Origin: Holophagaceae bacterium | GTDB taxonomy: Bacteria > Acidobacteriota > Holophagae > Holophagales > Holophagaceae | Assembly: GCA_009783055.1 (NCBI GenBank) | Contig: WRHW01000008.1 | Coordinates: forward strand, 1 to 61,557 | Direction: 5' to 3' | DNA: 61,557 bases | The notes under the pieces: model-generated | Seen by the model: the letters and a program-made list of their open reading frames with translations, nothing else | Told to the model about the DNA's origin: nothing | Database searches by the model: none | In this document: positions 26,164 through 34,042 of the stretch, piece after piece | How positions within the stretch are numbered: the stretch's first letter is position 1 | Layout of the letters: every line of letters begins with the position of its first letter | Position numbers and translations under genes: made by a program

Positions 26164-29100
26164 GCGATAACACTGCGATAAAGACTACAAAAGTCATATA
26201 TCCGCAAATTTATGCTTACATCCTGCCCGAATGTAAGCCCAAAGATGGCTGGATAAAAATCGGCTACACAGAGATGTACGATGTTGAAAAGCGCATTAAA
26301 GAGCAAACTCATACAGCGGCAGTAAAACTGGCCTACTCAAAGCTGTGGTCAGAGCCTGCCAGATTTGTTGATTCCAATGAATGGTTTTCTGACAAGCAAC
26401 TCCATGCTTACCTGCGAAAATTCAAAAAGATCGAACAAGCACCCAACAGTGAATGGTTTTATTACGATGGAACACCAGACCAAGCGCACGAGGATTTCGA
26501 TGATTTCAGAAACAATCGCATGGATAACTCTGATCAAGCGATCAAACAACTTGAGTATGAACTTAGGTATGAGCAGAAATTAGCAGTAGATAGAACGCTT
26601 GCCTATGCCAAAAAGCATCCTAACAGTGAGTGCTTGTGGAACGCAAAGCCCCGATTTGGTAAGACACTAACAACCTATGATTTAGCCCGCAGGATGGACG
26701 CAAAAAATGTTTTGATTGTTACAAACCGTCCAGCTATTGCCAACTCATGGTTTGACGATTTTGAAATCTTTATTGCCTGGCAGACAAACTATTCCTTTAT
26801 CTCAACTACCGATTCCCTAAGGGATAGGCAGGTTTTTACCTGGGAAGAATTTCAAAAGCAAGTGGCGGGAGACCAAGAAAAAAAACAGATTACCTTTTTA
26901 TCCCTGCAAGATTTGAAAGGGGCAGTTTCGTTCGGAGGTTTCTATGACAAACTCAAATGGGTAAAGGATTTGAACTGGGATTTGCTTGTAATAGACGAAG
27001 CGCATGAAGGTGTAGACACCTTTAAGACCGACCTTGCCTTTGATAATATAACCCGTGATTTCACACTGCATTTATCAGGCACCCCGTTTCAGGCCCTTGC
27101 CTCTGGCAAATTTTCTGATGAACAGATTTTCAACTGGACGTATGCAGACGAACAGCGTGCAAAAGCCCAGTGGTCGGATGTAGAACATAATAGCCCTTAT
27201 GAAAAACTGCCGCGCCTGAATCTGTTTTCGTACCAAATGAGCCAGATGATTACCGATGAAGTAAACAAAGGAGCAGAAATTGACGGAGGAAACGTTGATT
27301 TTGCATTTGATTTGAATGAGTTTTTTGAAACAAACAATAGCGGCAAATTCATCCATGAATCCGAGGTAAATAAATGGCTGGATACACTTTCTAAAAACGA
27401 GAAATATCCCTTTTCAACAAAAGAGCTACGGGGCGAGTTAAAGCATACGTTTTGGTTATTGAACCGTGTCGCAAGCGCAAAAGCACTTGTAAAGCTGTTG
27501 AAGGAACATCCTGTTTTTGAAAATTATGAAATCATCCTGGCCGCAGGTGATGGCAAAACCGAAGACGACATTGCAGTCAATGAAACATCGCTAGACAGAG
27601 TTCGTACCGCAATAGCAACACACGAAAAGACAATAACAATTTCTGTAGGTCAGCTTACGACAGGCGTAACAATTCCCGAATGGTCTGCCGTCTTAATGCT
27701 CTCTAACATGAAATCGCCCAGCCTATATATGCAGGCGGCATTTCGGGCACAAAACCCGTGGGATTATTCAGCCGATGGCGAAAAGCACCAAAAGCAAAAC
27801 GCCTATGTTTTCGACTTTGCTCCTGAGCGCACATTAATTATATATGACGAGTTTGCCAACAACTTGAGTAGCAAAACTGCTTGCGGAGGCGGCACAACAG
27901 ACGACCGAGAGGCCAACGTCAAGGCACTGCTAAACTTCTTTCCTGTCATTGCCGAAGACAGCGAAGGCAAAATGGTGGAGCTGGATGTAAGGCAGGTGCT
28001 GACAATCCCGAAAGCGATAATAGCGCGGGAAGTTGTAAAACGCGGCTTTATGTCTAACCTCCTGTTCCAAAACATTTCTGGCATTTTTGCTTCAACTGAA
28101 GCAAGAGAAATTTTGGAACACTTGAACCCAGTAGACGTGGGCAAAGTCACGCCACGCCAGACGATCGACCCTATCGACACGCAAGGTGTGCAGGTGGACG
28201 GTGCTGGGAGAGTATTGGTAAGCAACTCTATTGTCGTTGCCCAAACAGAAGCCCGATTTGGCCAAAAAATCTTTGCTGATATTGTAGGTATCACTAAGCA
28301 AGCGGTTGAGCAACAAGATCAAAACCTTGCAAGTAAAGTTGCGACAACTTTCAAAAATCACGTACTGGACACCGTAAAAGAGCTTGCAAGAGACAACTCC
28401 GTCACAATGGCACATGCAGAGCAAGTGGCAAAACAAAACGCAAACATCATAGCCCGCGAAGTTGAAATAGCTCAAAAGAAAGCCGAAATCAGACAAGCCG
28501 AAGCAAATATAGAACTTAACCGCCAGATAGCCCAAGCACATAACGACGAAGTAGCTATCGCCAAAGCTAAAGTAGCATTTGAGGCTAAGGCAAAGCAAGT
28601 GCAGGAGGATTTTAATAGAGAGGTTGTTTCAAAGGTTGAAGAAAAAGCCAAAGAGTTGGCGCATAATTCCACCACAGCTATTTTGCAAAAAGCCGAGGAA
28701 AAGAAAAAGGCAATAGTTGAAGATGACATCCGTGCCCGGTTGCGTGGCTTTGCCAGGACAATACCATCTTTCATGATGGCTTATGGAACACCTGATACTA
28801 CGCTTGCCAATTTTGACAGAAACGTCAAAGACGAAGTTTTCAAAGAAGTAACTGGCATAACGCTTGACCAGTTCCGCACGTTGCGTGATGAATACAATTT
28901 CTTCGACAGCGTTGTGTTCGACGAATCTGTGCAAGAGTTTATGCACAAAAAACAACTGCTCGCAGATTACTTTGACGATAGCCAAAACGAAGATATATTC
29001 GATTATATCCCCCCGCAAAAAACCAATCAGATTTACACGCCCAAAAATGTCGTAAAGCTGATGATTGATAAACTGGAAGAAGAAAATCCCAGTATTTTTA

Positions 29101-30392
29101 CCGATAAAAACAAGACCTTTGCAGACTTGTATGTAAAGTCTGGTATGTACCTGACTGAAATCGTAAAACGCCTGTATTCTGGGCTAACGGAACAAATACC
29201 AGACGAAAAACAGAGGCTTAAACACATACTCGAAAACCAGATTTACGGATTTGCCCCCAGTGAAATTATTTACCAAATCGCCAGAAATTTTATCTTTGGA
29301 GGGTTTCCTGAAATTGACAGTTCGCACCTTTCGTGTAGCAACCTAACCGAAACAGCCAAGAACGGAGGAAATTTAGAGATGAGATTTGATGTCGTGGTGG
29401 GCAACCCGCCGTATCAGGAAAGTGGGGAAGCGAGAGATGAGCCTGTCTATCATTATTTCTATGACCTTGCAGAATGTGTTGCCCAAAAATATTGCCTGAT
29501 CTCACCCGCAAGATTTTTATTCAACGCAGGCCAAACTCCAAAATCTTGGAACGCTAAAATGCTTAGTGATGAACACCTAAAAGTCGAATATTACGAGCAG
29601 AACAGCGCAAGCGTGTTTGCCAATACCGACATAAAGGGCGGAATAGCAATCATCTACCGCGATAGGGAGCAAGTCTACGGAAGCATCGGTGTTTTTACTC
29701 ATCATGACGAACTAAAAACCATTGTTGGCAAAGTCACCAGTGCAAGCGATATAGATTTCTCCACGATTGTTCAACCGCAGGGGATATACCGTTTTTCAGA
29801 GCGATTCTTTATTGATTACCCACAAGCCCAAGCCATGCAGGGCAATGGGACAAAGAGCAAGATTGTTTCAAAATCGTTCTCCCAGATGGACTTTGCATTC
29901 CATGCCGCGAAAACGGCTAATGATGAGATAAGTATTCTTGGATTGGACGGCGGTAAGCGTGAGTATAAATGGATTTCATCGAAATATCTTGCTTTGCCAG
30001 AATCGTTTGAAAAGTATCGCGTGATAATAGCTGAAACCAACAATACTGGCGTTCTCGGCGAAACTTTAAGTAGTCCACTCATTGGAGTTCCCTATATTGC
30101 ACATACCGACACTTTCTTGACCGTCGGGGCTTTCGAGACAGAAGCAGAGGCAGAAGCGGTTTTGAAATACATCAAAACCAAGTTTACCCGCGTGTTGCTG
30201 GGCGTTTTGAAAATTACTCAGCACAATTCGCGTTCCACTTGGGCAAAAGTTCCTCTGCAAGACTTCACTTCGCAGAGCGACATTGACTGGAAAAAACCTA
30301 TACCTGAAATTGACAAACAACTCTATGCCAAATACGGCCTTGACGAGAATGAAATCGCGTTCATCGAAGAAAAAATAACGGCGATGGAATAA
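26160..30392 (+). CDS. GIY-YIG / helicase / adenine methyltransferase restriction-modification fusion
   Basis: A 1410-residue multidomain enzyme. Residues 12-105: GIY-YIG nuclease of the T5orf172 kind (IYAYILPE, WIKIGYT, catalytic-type Arg45). About 135-640: superfamily 2 helicase with Walker A KPRFGKTL (163-170), VIDEAHEG (277-284), LSGTPF (305-310) and QAAFRAQ. About 700-860: long Ala/Lys/Glu coiled coil. About 940-1090: methyltransferase core with IYTPKNVV (motif X), DLYVKSG in place of motif I, and catalytic NPPY (1082-1085). 1100-1410: target-recognition domain. I chose ATG 26160, which overlaps the M-subunit stop; ATG 26142 adds six residues. Double stop TAATAA. The 3' third is repeated twice downstream as alternative cassettes. 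Confidence 0.88.
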   Translation: MSDNTAIKTTKVIYPQIYAYILPECKPKDGWIKIGYTEMYDVEKRIKEQTHTAAVKLAYSKLWSEPARFVDSNEWFSDKQLHAYLRKFKKIEQAPNSEWFYYDGTPDQAHEDFDDFRNNRMDNSDQAIKQLEYELRYEQKLAVDRTLAYAKKHPNSECLWNAKPRFGKTLTTYDLARRMDAKNVLIVTNRPAIANSWFDDFEIFIAWQTNYSFISTTDSLRDRQVFTWEEFQKQVAGDQEKKQITFLSLQDLKGAVSFGGFYDKLKWVKDLNWDLLVIDEAHEGVDTFKTDLAFDNITRDFTLHLSGTPFQALASGKFSDEQIFNWTYADEQRAKAQWSDVEHNSPYEKLPRLNLFSYQMSQMITDEVNKGAEIDGGNVDFAFDLNEFFETNNSGKFIHESEVNKWLDTLSKNEKYPFSTKELRGELKHTFWLLNRVASAKALVKLLKEHPVFENYEIILAAGDGKTEDDIAVNETSLDRVRTAIATHEKTITISVGQLTTGVTIPEWSAVLMLSNMKSPSLYMQAAFRAQNPWDYSADGEKHQKQNAYVFDFAPERTLIIYDEFANNLSSKTACGGGTTDDREANVKALLNFFPVIAEDSEGKMVELDVRQVLTIPKAIIAREVVKRGFMSNLLFQNISGIFASTEAREILEHLNPVDVGKVTPRQTIDPIDTQGVQVDGAGRVLVSNSIVVAQTEARFGQKIFADIVGITKQAVEQQDQNLASKVATTFKNHVLDTVKELARDNSVTMAHAEQVAKQNANIIAREVEIAQKKAEIRQAEANIELNRQIAQAHNDEVAIAKAKVAFEAKAKQVQEDFNREVVSKVEEKAKELAHNSTTAILQKAEEKKKAIVEDDIRARLRGFARTIPSFMMAYGTPDTTLANFDRNVKDEVFKEVTGITLDQFRTLRDEYNFFDSVVFDESVQEFMHKKQLLADYFDDSQNEDIFDYIPPQKTNQIYTPKNVVKLMIDKLEEENPSIFTDKNKTFADLYVKSGMYLTEIVKRLYSGLTEQIPDEKQRLKHILENQIYGFAPSEIIYQIARNFIFGGFPEIDSSHLSCSNLTETAKNGGNLEMRFDVVVGNPPYQESGEARDEPVYHYFYDLAECVAQKYCLISPARFLFNAGQTPKSWNAKMLSDEHLKVEYYEQNSASVFANTDIKGGIAIIYRDREQVYGSIGVFTHHDELKTIVGKVTSASDIDFSTIVQPQGIYRFSERFFIDYPQAQAMQGNGTKSKIVSKSFSQMDFAFHAAKTANDEISILGLDGGKREYKWISSKYLALPESFEKYRVIIAETNNTGVLGETLSSPLIGVPYIAHTDTFLTVGAFETEAEAEAVLKYIKTKFTRVLLGVLKITQHNSRSTWAKVPLQDFTSQSDIDWKKPIPEIDKQLYAKYGLDENEIAFIEEKITAME
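29206..29419 (+). repeat. Cassette 5' repeat, copy A (inside the full-length gene)
   Basis: A 214-bp block from KQRLKHILENQIYG through NPPYQ. Related copies start at 30403 and 31618. Hand comparison finds 12 differences from copy B and 10 from copy C, without indels. Homology stops abruptly after the NPPYQ codons. Confidence 0.95.
30078..30092 (+). repeat. Single LIG-P unit in TRD of copy A
   Basis: CTC ATT GGA GTT CCC encodes LIGVP once, at the position where cassettes B and C carry two consecutive LIGEP units. It marks a length-variable linker in the target-recognition region. Confidence 0.7.
30316..30388 (+). repeat. Cassette 3' repeat, copy A
   Basis: 73 bp encoding QLYAKYGLDENEIAFIEEK and the C-terminal TAME; identical, base for base, to 31531-31603 and 32761-32833. 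Confidence 0.97.
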
Positions 30393-30402
30393 TAACGGGA
30401 CA

Positions 30403-30616
30403 AAAAACAGAGGCTTAAGCACATACTCGAAAACCAGATTTACGGATTTGCCCCCAGTGAAATTATTTACCTAATCACTAGAAATTTTATCTTTGGGGGG
30501 TTTCCTGAAATTGACAGTTCGCACCTTTTGTGTAGCGACCTGACCGAAATAGCCAAGAACGGAGGAGATTTAGAAATGAGATTTGATGTCGTTGTGGGCA
30601 ACCCGCCGTATCAGGA
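30403..30616 (+). repeat. Cassette 5' repeat, copy B
   Basis: Starts 14 bases after the end of the copy A 3' repeat and continues the same reading frame. Six hand-counted differences from copy C over 214 bp (about 97% identity). It contains no start codon before the internal ATG at 30576. Confidence 0.95.
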
Positions 30617-31607
30617 GGAGTCACTAGATACAAGTGATACACCCATTTATCATTTTTTCATGGATGCCGCGTATGAAATAGCTGAGAAAGTTTGCCTAAT
30701 AACACCTGCACGTTTCTTGTTTTCTGCTGGAAAAACACCCGAAGCATGGAATCAAAAAATGCTTGCCGATGAGCATCTTAAAGTTATTTTTTTTGAACAG
30801 GATACCAATAGTATATTCCCAAATACGGTCATTAAAGGCGGTGTAGCTATAACATATCGTGATACCAAGATAAAGTATGGTGCTATAGGCCAATTCGCCC
30901 CCTACCCTGAGTTGAATACAATTATCCAAAAGGTTAAGCAGTTAAATGAAAATAGCATTGAGACTGCCATTTTTCTGCAAAACAAGCTCAATTTAGCTGA
31001 ATTATATAGCGACCACCCTGCGCAAAAAACAGTGATTGGTAGTGATGGGAGAGAAAAACGCCTGACGACATCGATATTCGAGACTCTTTGCACGGTGTTT
31101 ACTAAAGAGAAAAAAGCTGATACTGATTTAGCGATAATAGGTCTGCAAAATAACAGACGTGCTAAATTTTTCATCCCACAAAAATTTATTGAGCAGACAG
31201 ATAGCCTTGGCAAATACAAGGTACTGGTGCCTAAAGCAAACGGCTCCGGTGCTATAGGTGAAGTTATACCTACTCAATTGATAGGGGAACCACTAATTGG
31301 GGAACCTCAAACTGGGTTTACTCAATCATTTATTGCCATAGGGGCATTTGACTTGCTAAGCGAAGCCGAGGCGGTATCCAAGTATGTCAAATCAAAGTTT
31401 GCTCGCACTATGCTGGGAGTATTGAAAGTAACCCAAGATAATCCCCCAGAAAAGTGGAGATATGTTCCTCTGCAAGACTTCACTCCGCAAAGCGACATCG
31501 ACTGGACGAAAACCATCTCTGAAATAGATGAACAACTCTATGCCAAATACGGCCTTGACGAGAATGAAATCGCGTTCATCGAAGAAAAAATAACGGCGAT
31601 GGAATAA
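30576..31607 (+). CDS. Silent or independently translated methyltransferase/TRD cassette B
   Basis: A 343-residue fragment starting just before the catalytic NPPYQ and ending in the same TAME C-terminus as the full-length enzyme. The nuclease, helicase, coiled coil and motif X/I regions are missing. The frame is open all the way from the preceding stop codons, so the cassette can be exchanged in frame. No promoter is visible. GGAGG (30561-30565) lies ten bases upstream of ATG 30576 and could allow translation as a separate specificity polypeptide. The interior differs strongly from copies A and C but keeps landmarks such as SPARF-like TPARFLF, DEHLKV and KSKFARTMLGVLK. It carries two LIGEP units (31278-31307). 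Confidence 0.8.
   Translation: MRFDVVVGNPPYQEESLDTSDTPIYHFFMDAAYEIAEKVCLITPARFLFSAGKTPEAWNQKMLADEHLKVIFFEQDTNSIFPNTVIKGGVAITYRDTKIKYGAIGQFAPYPELNTIIQKVKQLNENSIETAIFLQNKLNLAELYSDHPAQKTVIGSDGREKRLTTSIFETLCTVFTKEKKADTDLAIIGLQNNRRAKFFIPQKFIEQTDSLGKYKVLVPKANGSGAIGEVIPTQLIGEPLIGEPQTGFTQSFIAIGAFDLLSEAEAVSKYVKSKFARTMLGVLKVTQDNPPEKWRYVPLQDFTPQSDIDWTKTISEIDEQLYAKYGLDENEIAFIEEKITAME
31278..31307 (+). repeat. LIGEP x2 tandem in cassette B
   Basis: Two 15-bp units each encoding LIGEP, followed by QTGF. Same place as the single LIGVP of copy A and the LIGEP pair of cassette C. Confidence 0.85.
31531..31603 (+). repeat. Cassette 3' repeat, copy B
   Basis: 73-bp block identical to copies A (30316-30388) and C (32761-32833); followed by TAATAA and a 14-base linker into the next 5' repeat. 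Confidence 0.97.
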
Positions 31608-31617
31608 TAACGGGGCA

Positions 31618-31831
31618 AAAAACAGAGGCTTAAGCACATACTCGAAAACCAGATTTACGGATTTGCCCCCAGTGAAATTATTTACCTAATCACTAGAAAT
31701 TTTATCTTTGGGGGGTTTCCTGAAATCGACAGTTCGCATCTTTCGTGTAGCGACCTGACCGAAACAGCCAAGAACGGAGGAAATTTAGAGATGAGATTTG
31801 ATGTCGTTGTGGGCAACCCGCCGTATCAGGA
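31618..31831 (+). repeat. Cassette 5' repeat, copy C
   Basis: 214 bp. It shares some variants with copy A against B (AACAGCC, GGAAATTTAGAG) and others with B against A (ACCTAATCACT, GGGGGG), a mosaic pattern. Confidence 0.95.
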
Positions 31832-32837
31832 AGAGAATGTTGGAGACAGCACAAGTAACGACCCCATTTACAACTACTTTTATGATTTAGCCGAGCAAAT
31901 ATCACCGAAATATTGCCTTATTTCTCCAGCAAGGTTTTTGTCTCATGCCGGACTTACAGGCAAAGACTGGAATGACAAAATGCTTAATGACGAGCACCTG
32001 AGAATCTCACACTATGAGCAAAATTCGGCTAATGTATTTCCCAATACCGATATTATGGGTGGCGTGGTTGTCCTGTATCGTGATAAAGAAAAAATGTTTG
32101 GTAAAATAGGCGTGTTTACACCTTTCCCAGAAATAAAGTCCATCGCTGAAAAGGTGTCTAAGATTGCAGATGCAACGATCGAGAATCTTGTTAGTGGACG
32201 AGGCGTTTATCGCTTGTCAGAAGTGGCTCTCGCAGAGTTTCCGCAAATTATCGACATTCAGTCGAAGGGACATAAAACCGATATTGGCACGTCTGCTTTT
32301 AAGATTTTAGGAGAATTAATTTTCTTCGAGCAAAAACCGGCTGGCAAAAAAGAATACATAAAAATATTCGGTTTGTTAAACAATAACCGTGTTTATAGGT
32401 GGATACGAAGAGCGTTTGTTAATAGCCCTTACGGTATTGAGAAATACAAAGTCGTGCTACCAAAAGCAAATGGTTCCGGCGCAATTGGTGAAGTTGCATC
32501 TACACCCCTGATTGGGGAACCCTTAATCGGAGAACCCCTAACAGGATTTACGGAAACATTTATTTCCATAGGTGCTTTTGATACGGAGACTGAAGCCCAA
32601 AACTGCATGAAATATATAAAATCTAAGTTTGCAAGGACAATGCTAGGAATATTAAAACCTACTCAAGACAACCCTCGCGATAAATGGGCAAAAGTTCCTC
32701 TGCAAAACTTTACTCCGCAAAGCGACATCGAATGGACAAAATCTATACCTGAAATAGATGAACAACTCTATGCCAAATACGGCCTTGACGAGAATGAAAT
32801 CGCGTTCATCGAAGAAAAAATAACGGCGATGGAGTGA
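31791..32837 (+). CDS. Silent or independently translated methyltransferase/TRD cassette C
   Basis: A 348-residue fragment with the same structure as cassette B: GGAGG (31776-31780), ATG 31791, MRFDVVVGNPPYQ, a divergent target-recognition interior (YRWIRRAFVNSPYGIEKYK and so on), LIGEP twice at 32508-32537, then the conserved C-terminus. The stop is TGA rather than TAATAA and the repeat does not continue after it, so this is the last cassette. It lacks the nuclease, helicase and cofactor-binding parts. Similarity to B is high in the last third (VLPKANGSGAIGEV, IGEPLTGF-like). I read it as an alternative specificity module; expression as a stand-alone subunit is possible. Confidence 0.8.
   Translation: MRFDVVVGNPPYQEENVGDSTSNDPIYNYFYDLAEQISPKYCLISPARFLSHAGLTGKDWNDKMLNDEHLRISHYEQNSANVFPNTDIMGGVVVLYRDKEKMFGKIGVFTPFPEIKSIAEKVSKIADATIENLVSGRGVYRLSEVALAEFPQIIDIQSKGHKTDIGTSAFKILGELIFFEQKPAGKKEYIKIFGLLNNNRVYRWIRRAFVNSPYGIEKYKVVLPKANGSGAIGEVASTPLIGEPLIGEPLTGFTETFISIGAFDTETEAQNCMKYIKSKFARTMLGILKPTQDNPRDKWAKVPLQNFTPQSDIEWTKSIPEIDEQLYAKYGLDENEIAFIEEKITAME
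32508..32537 (+). repeat. LIGEP x2 tandem in cassette C
   Basis: Two 15-bp units encoding LIGEP, then LTGF. Codons differ from cassette B, so the duplication is preserved at protein level. Confidence 0.85.
32761..32833 (+). repeat. Cassette 3' repeat, copy C
   Basis: 73-bp block identical to copies A and B; similarity ends at the stop codon. Confidence 0.97.
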
Positions 32838-32867
32838 TGTAGGTGATGTAGCCCTGACTACTGGCCA

Positions 32868-33374
32868 CTAGCCACCAAAAACCCCAGTATTTGTGAGAAT
32901 ACGGTTTACTATGGCGGTGGTGCTATAGCCTTCGAGAAATGGAATTATTATTGTTTGGCCGCCATGTTTTTCTACTATGTCTCGGCCAACTACTGTATCT
33001 GGCACATAGTCTCCCCCTTTGATCAATACATCCGGCAATAATTGTTCTATCAGGCGGGCAGGCGTATCTTCATCAAAGCAAATTACAGCATCTACGCTCC
33101 TAAGGCCCAGCAATACCAATGCTCTGGCGGTTTGGCTTTGGAGGGGGCGGGATTGACCCTTTATTCTTGCAACGCTCTGGTCGCTATTTAGCCCCACAAC
33201 AAGAATGTCACCGTATGCTTTGGCATCTTCCAGGTATTGAACATGGCCGGGATGAATTAGGTCGAAGCACCCGTTTGTAAAGCAGAGCTTGCCCTGCCTA
33301 GAATTAGGGCGCAATTCTGGAAAGGTTTGCCAGAAAGAAAGTGGGTTAGAAAAAAAAAGTTTTGGTGAAGGCAT
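32868..33374 (-). CDS. D-glycero-beta-D-manno-heptose 1-phosphate adenylyltransferase (HldE C-terminal type)
   Basis: A 168-residue stand-alone nucleotidyltransferase that makes ADP-heptose for the lipopolysaccharide inner core. It has the cytidylyltransferase-fold signature FTNGCFDLIHPGH (HxGH at 41-44), GLNSDQSVARIKG, and the C-terminal GYSTTAIVNRI that follows the ATP site. In Escherichia coli this activity is the C-terminal half of HldE (RfaE); here it is a separate protein and the kinase half is not in the window. It supports a diderm envelope. Start ATG 33374 lies divergent to the FmdB gene. Downstream it converges with the restriction-modification island. Confidence 0.9.
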   Translation of the reverse strand: MPSPKLFFSNPLSFWQTFPELRPNSRQGKLCFTNGCFDLIHPGHVQYLEDAKAYGDILVVGLNSDQSVARIKGQSRPLQSQTARALVLLGLRSVDAVICFDEDTPARLIEQLLPDVLIKGGDYVPDTVVGRDIVEKHGGQTIIIPFLEGYSTTAIVNRILTNTGVFGG

Positions 33375-33431
33375 ACTGATTAGGGTAAAAATGAAGGTTT
33401 GTTGTTTGTTACAGTTAGAGGTGATACAAAA

Positions 33432-33725
33432 ATGCCACTCTATGAATATTGTTGTTCAGATTGCAATGCAAGTGAAGAGAGATTATGTAGCTATTCGTCT
33501 CCTGAAGAATATGATTGCCCTACCTGCGGAAAACCTGCTGGCATGGTTCGCAAACTGTCAGTGCCTTCTATCAATTTTTCTGGGGGCAGGTGGTATGCCC
33601 AAGGCTATAGTGATTCGCCACCCTGTAAGGCAGAAAAACCATCTGCAGAGGGGTCATCTAAGCCATCCACTCAAACCGCTGGTAGCGAGGGCTGTTGTGC
33701 AAATTGTCCCGCTATGAATAAATAA
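33432..33725 (+). CDS. FmdB-family zinc-ribbon protein
   Basis: A 97-residue protein beginning MPLYEYCCSDC, the hallmark of FmdB/CxxC_CXXC_SSSS regulatory zinc ribbons, with paired CxxC knuckles (CSDC and CPTC). The rest is low-complexity Ser/Pro/Lys with a terminal CCANC that might add a metal ligand. ATG 33432 follows GAGGTG; an upstream TTG at 33399 would add 11 atypical residues. Function in the family is largely undefined, a putative regulator or metal-binding accessory. It lies between hldE and the ribosomal str operon without clear linkage. Confidence 0.85.
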   Translation: MPLYEYCCSDCNASEERLCSYSSPEEYDCPTCGKPAGMVRKLSVPSINFSGGRWYAQGYSDSPPCKAEKPSAEGSSKPSTQTAGSEGCCANCPAMNK

Positions 33726-34042
33726 TATGTTTGGTGTTTATGCACTAGTGGTTACTTCTACGCCGTCTATTTCGCCACGCGCTCCAAAGTCGCCCCGGGT
33801 TTATTTTGGCGTAGCCTACCAAACTCCGTTGTTTCAAAACTCTGGAGAGTTTTGAAAGTGGCTACATGAAAAAAACAAATTGACTATATTTTTGTACATG
33901 ATATACTTTCCAGTTCCTAGGTTTGAATGTTCACCTGAATGTTTTGATTTGGGGTTTTTATTTAACGTCGCAAGATGTCAGTTTACGACTTCTCCGGCAT
34001 GTGCCGATATTACTATTCGGTGCTGATATTCAGGAGGATGGT
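33726..34042 (+). other. Intergenic region upstream of the str operon
   Basis: A 317-base stretch with no gene. Left part: an 11-bp perfect hairpin (TTTCAAAACTC 33832-33842 / GAGTTTTGAAA 33847-33857) inside outer arms GTAGCC (33811-33816) / GGCTAC (33860-33865), with no U-tract, perhaps the FmdB transcript end. Then the str promoter, and a 130-base leader containing a CGGCA-TG-TGCCG mini-hairpin just before the rpsL ribosome-binding site. Confidence 0.6.
33880..33907 (+). promoter_or_regulatory. Strong predicted promoter of the str operon
   Basis: TTGACT (33880-33885), 16-bp spacer, TATACT (33902-33907) with an extended TGA just before it. Each hexamer differs from consensus at one position. 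Transcription near 33914 leaves a leader of about 130 bases before rpsL. Confidence 0.75.

Noticed and set aside
29206-32833. CRISPR-like direct repeats
   Set aside because: The repeats are 73 and 214 bp, coding, and spaced by about 1.1 kb of homologous protein-coding sequence; no short repeat-spacer periodicity or cas genes exist in the window.
25195-32837. Could be a prophage or integrative element
   Set aside because: No integrase, transposase, att-like direct repeats at the borders or phage structural genes are visible; flanking housekeeping genes are intact. Lateral transfer of the island is still possible.
33923-34042. N-terminal extension of S12 from an upstream TTG
   Set aside because: The extension has no similarity to S12, spans the leader, and a consensus AGGAGG-GTG start is present at 34043.
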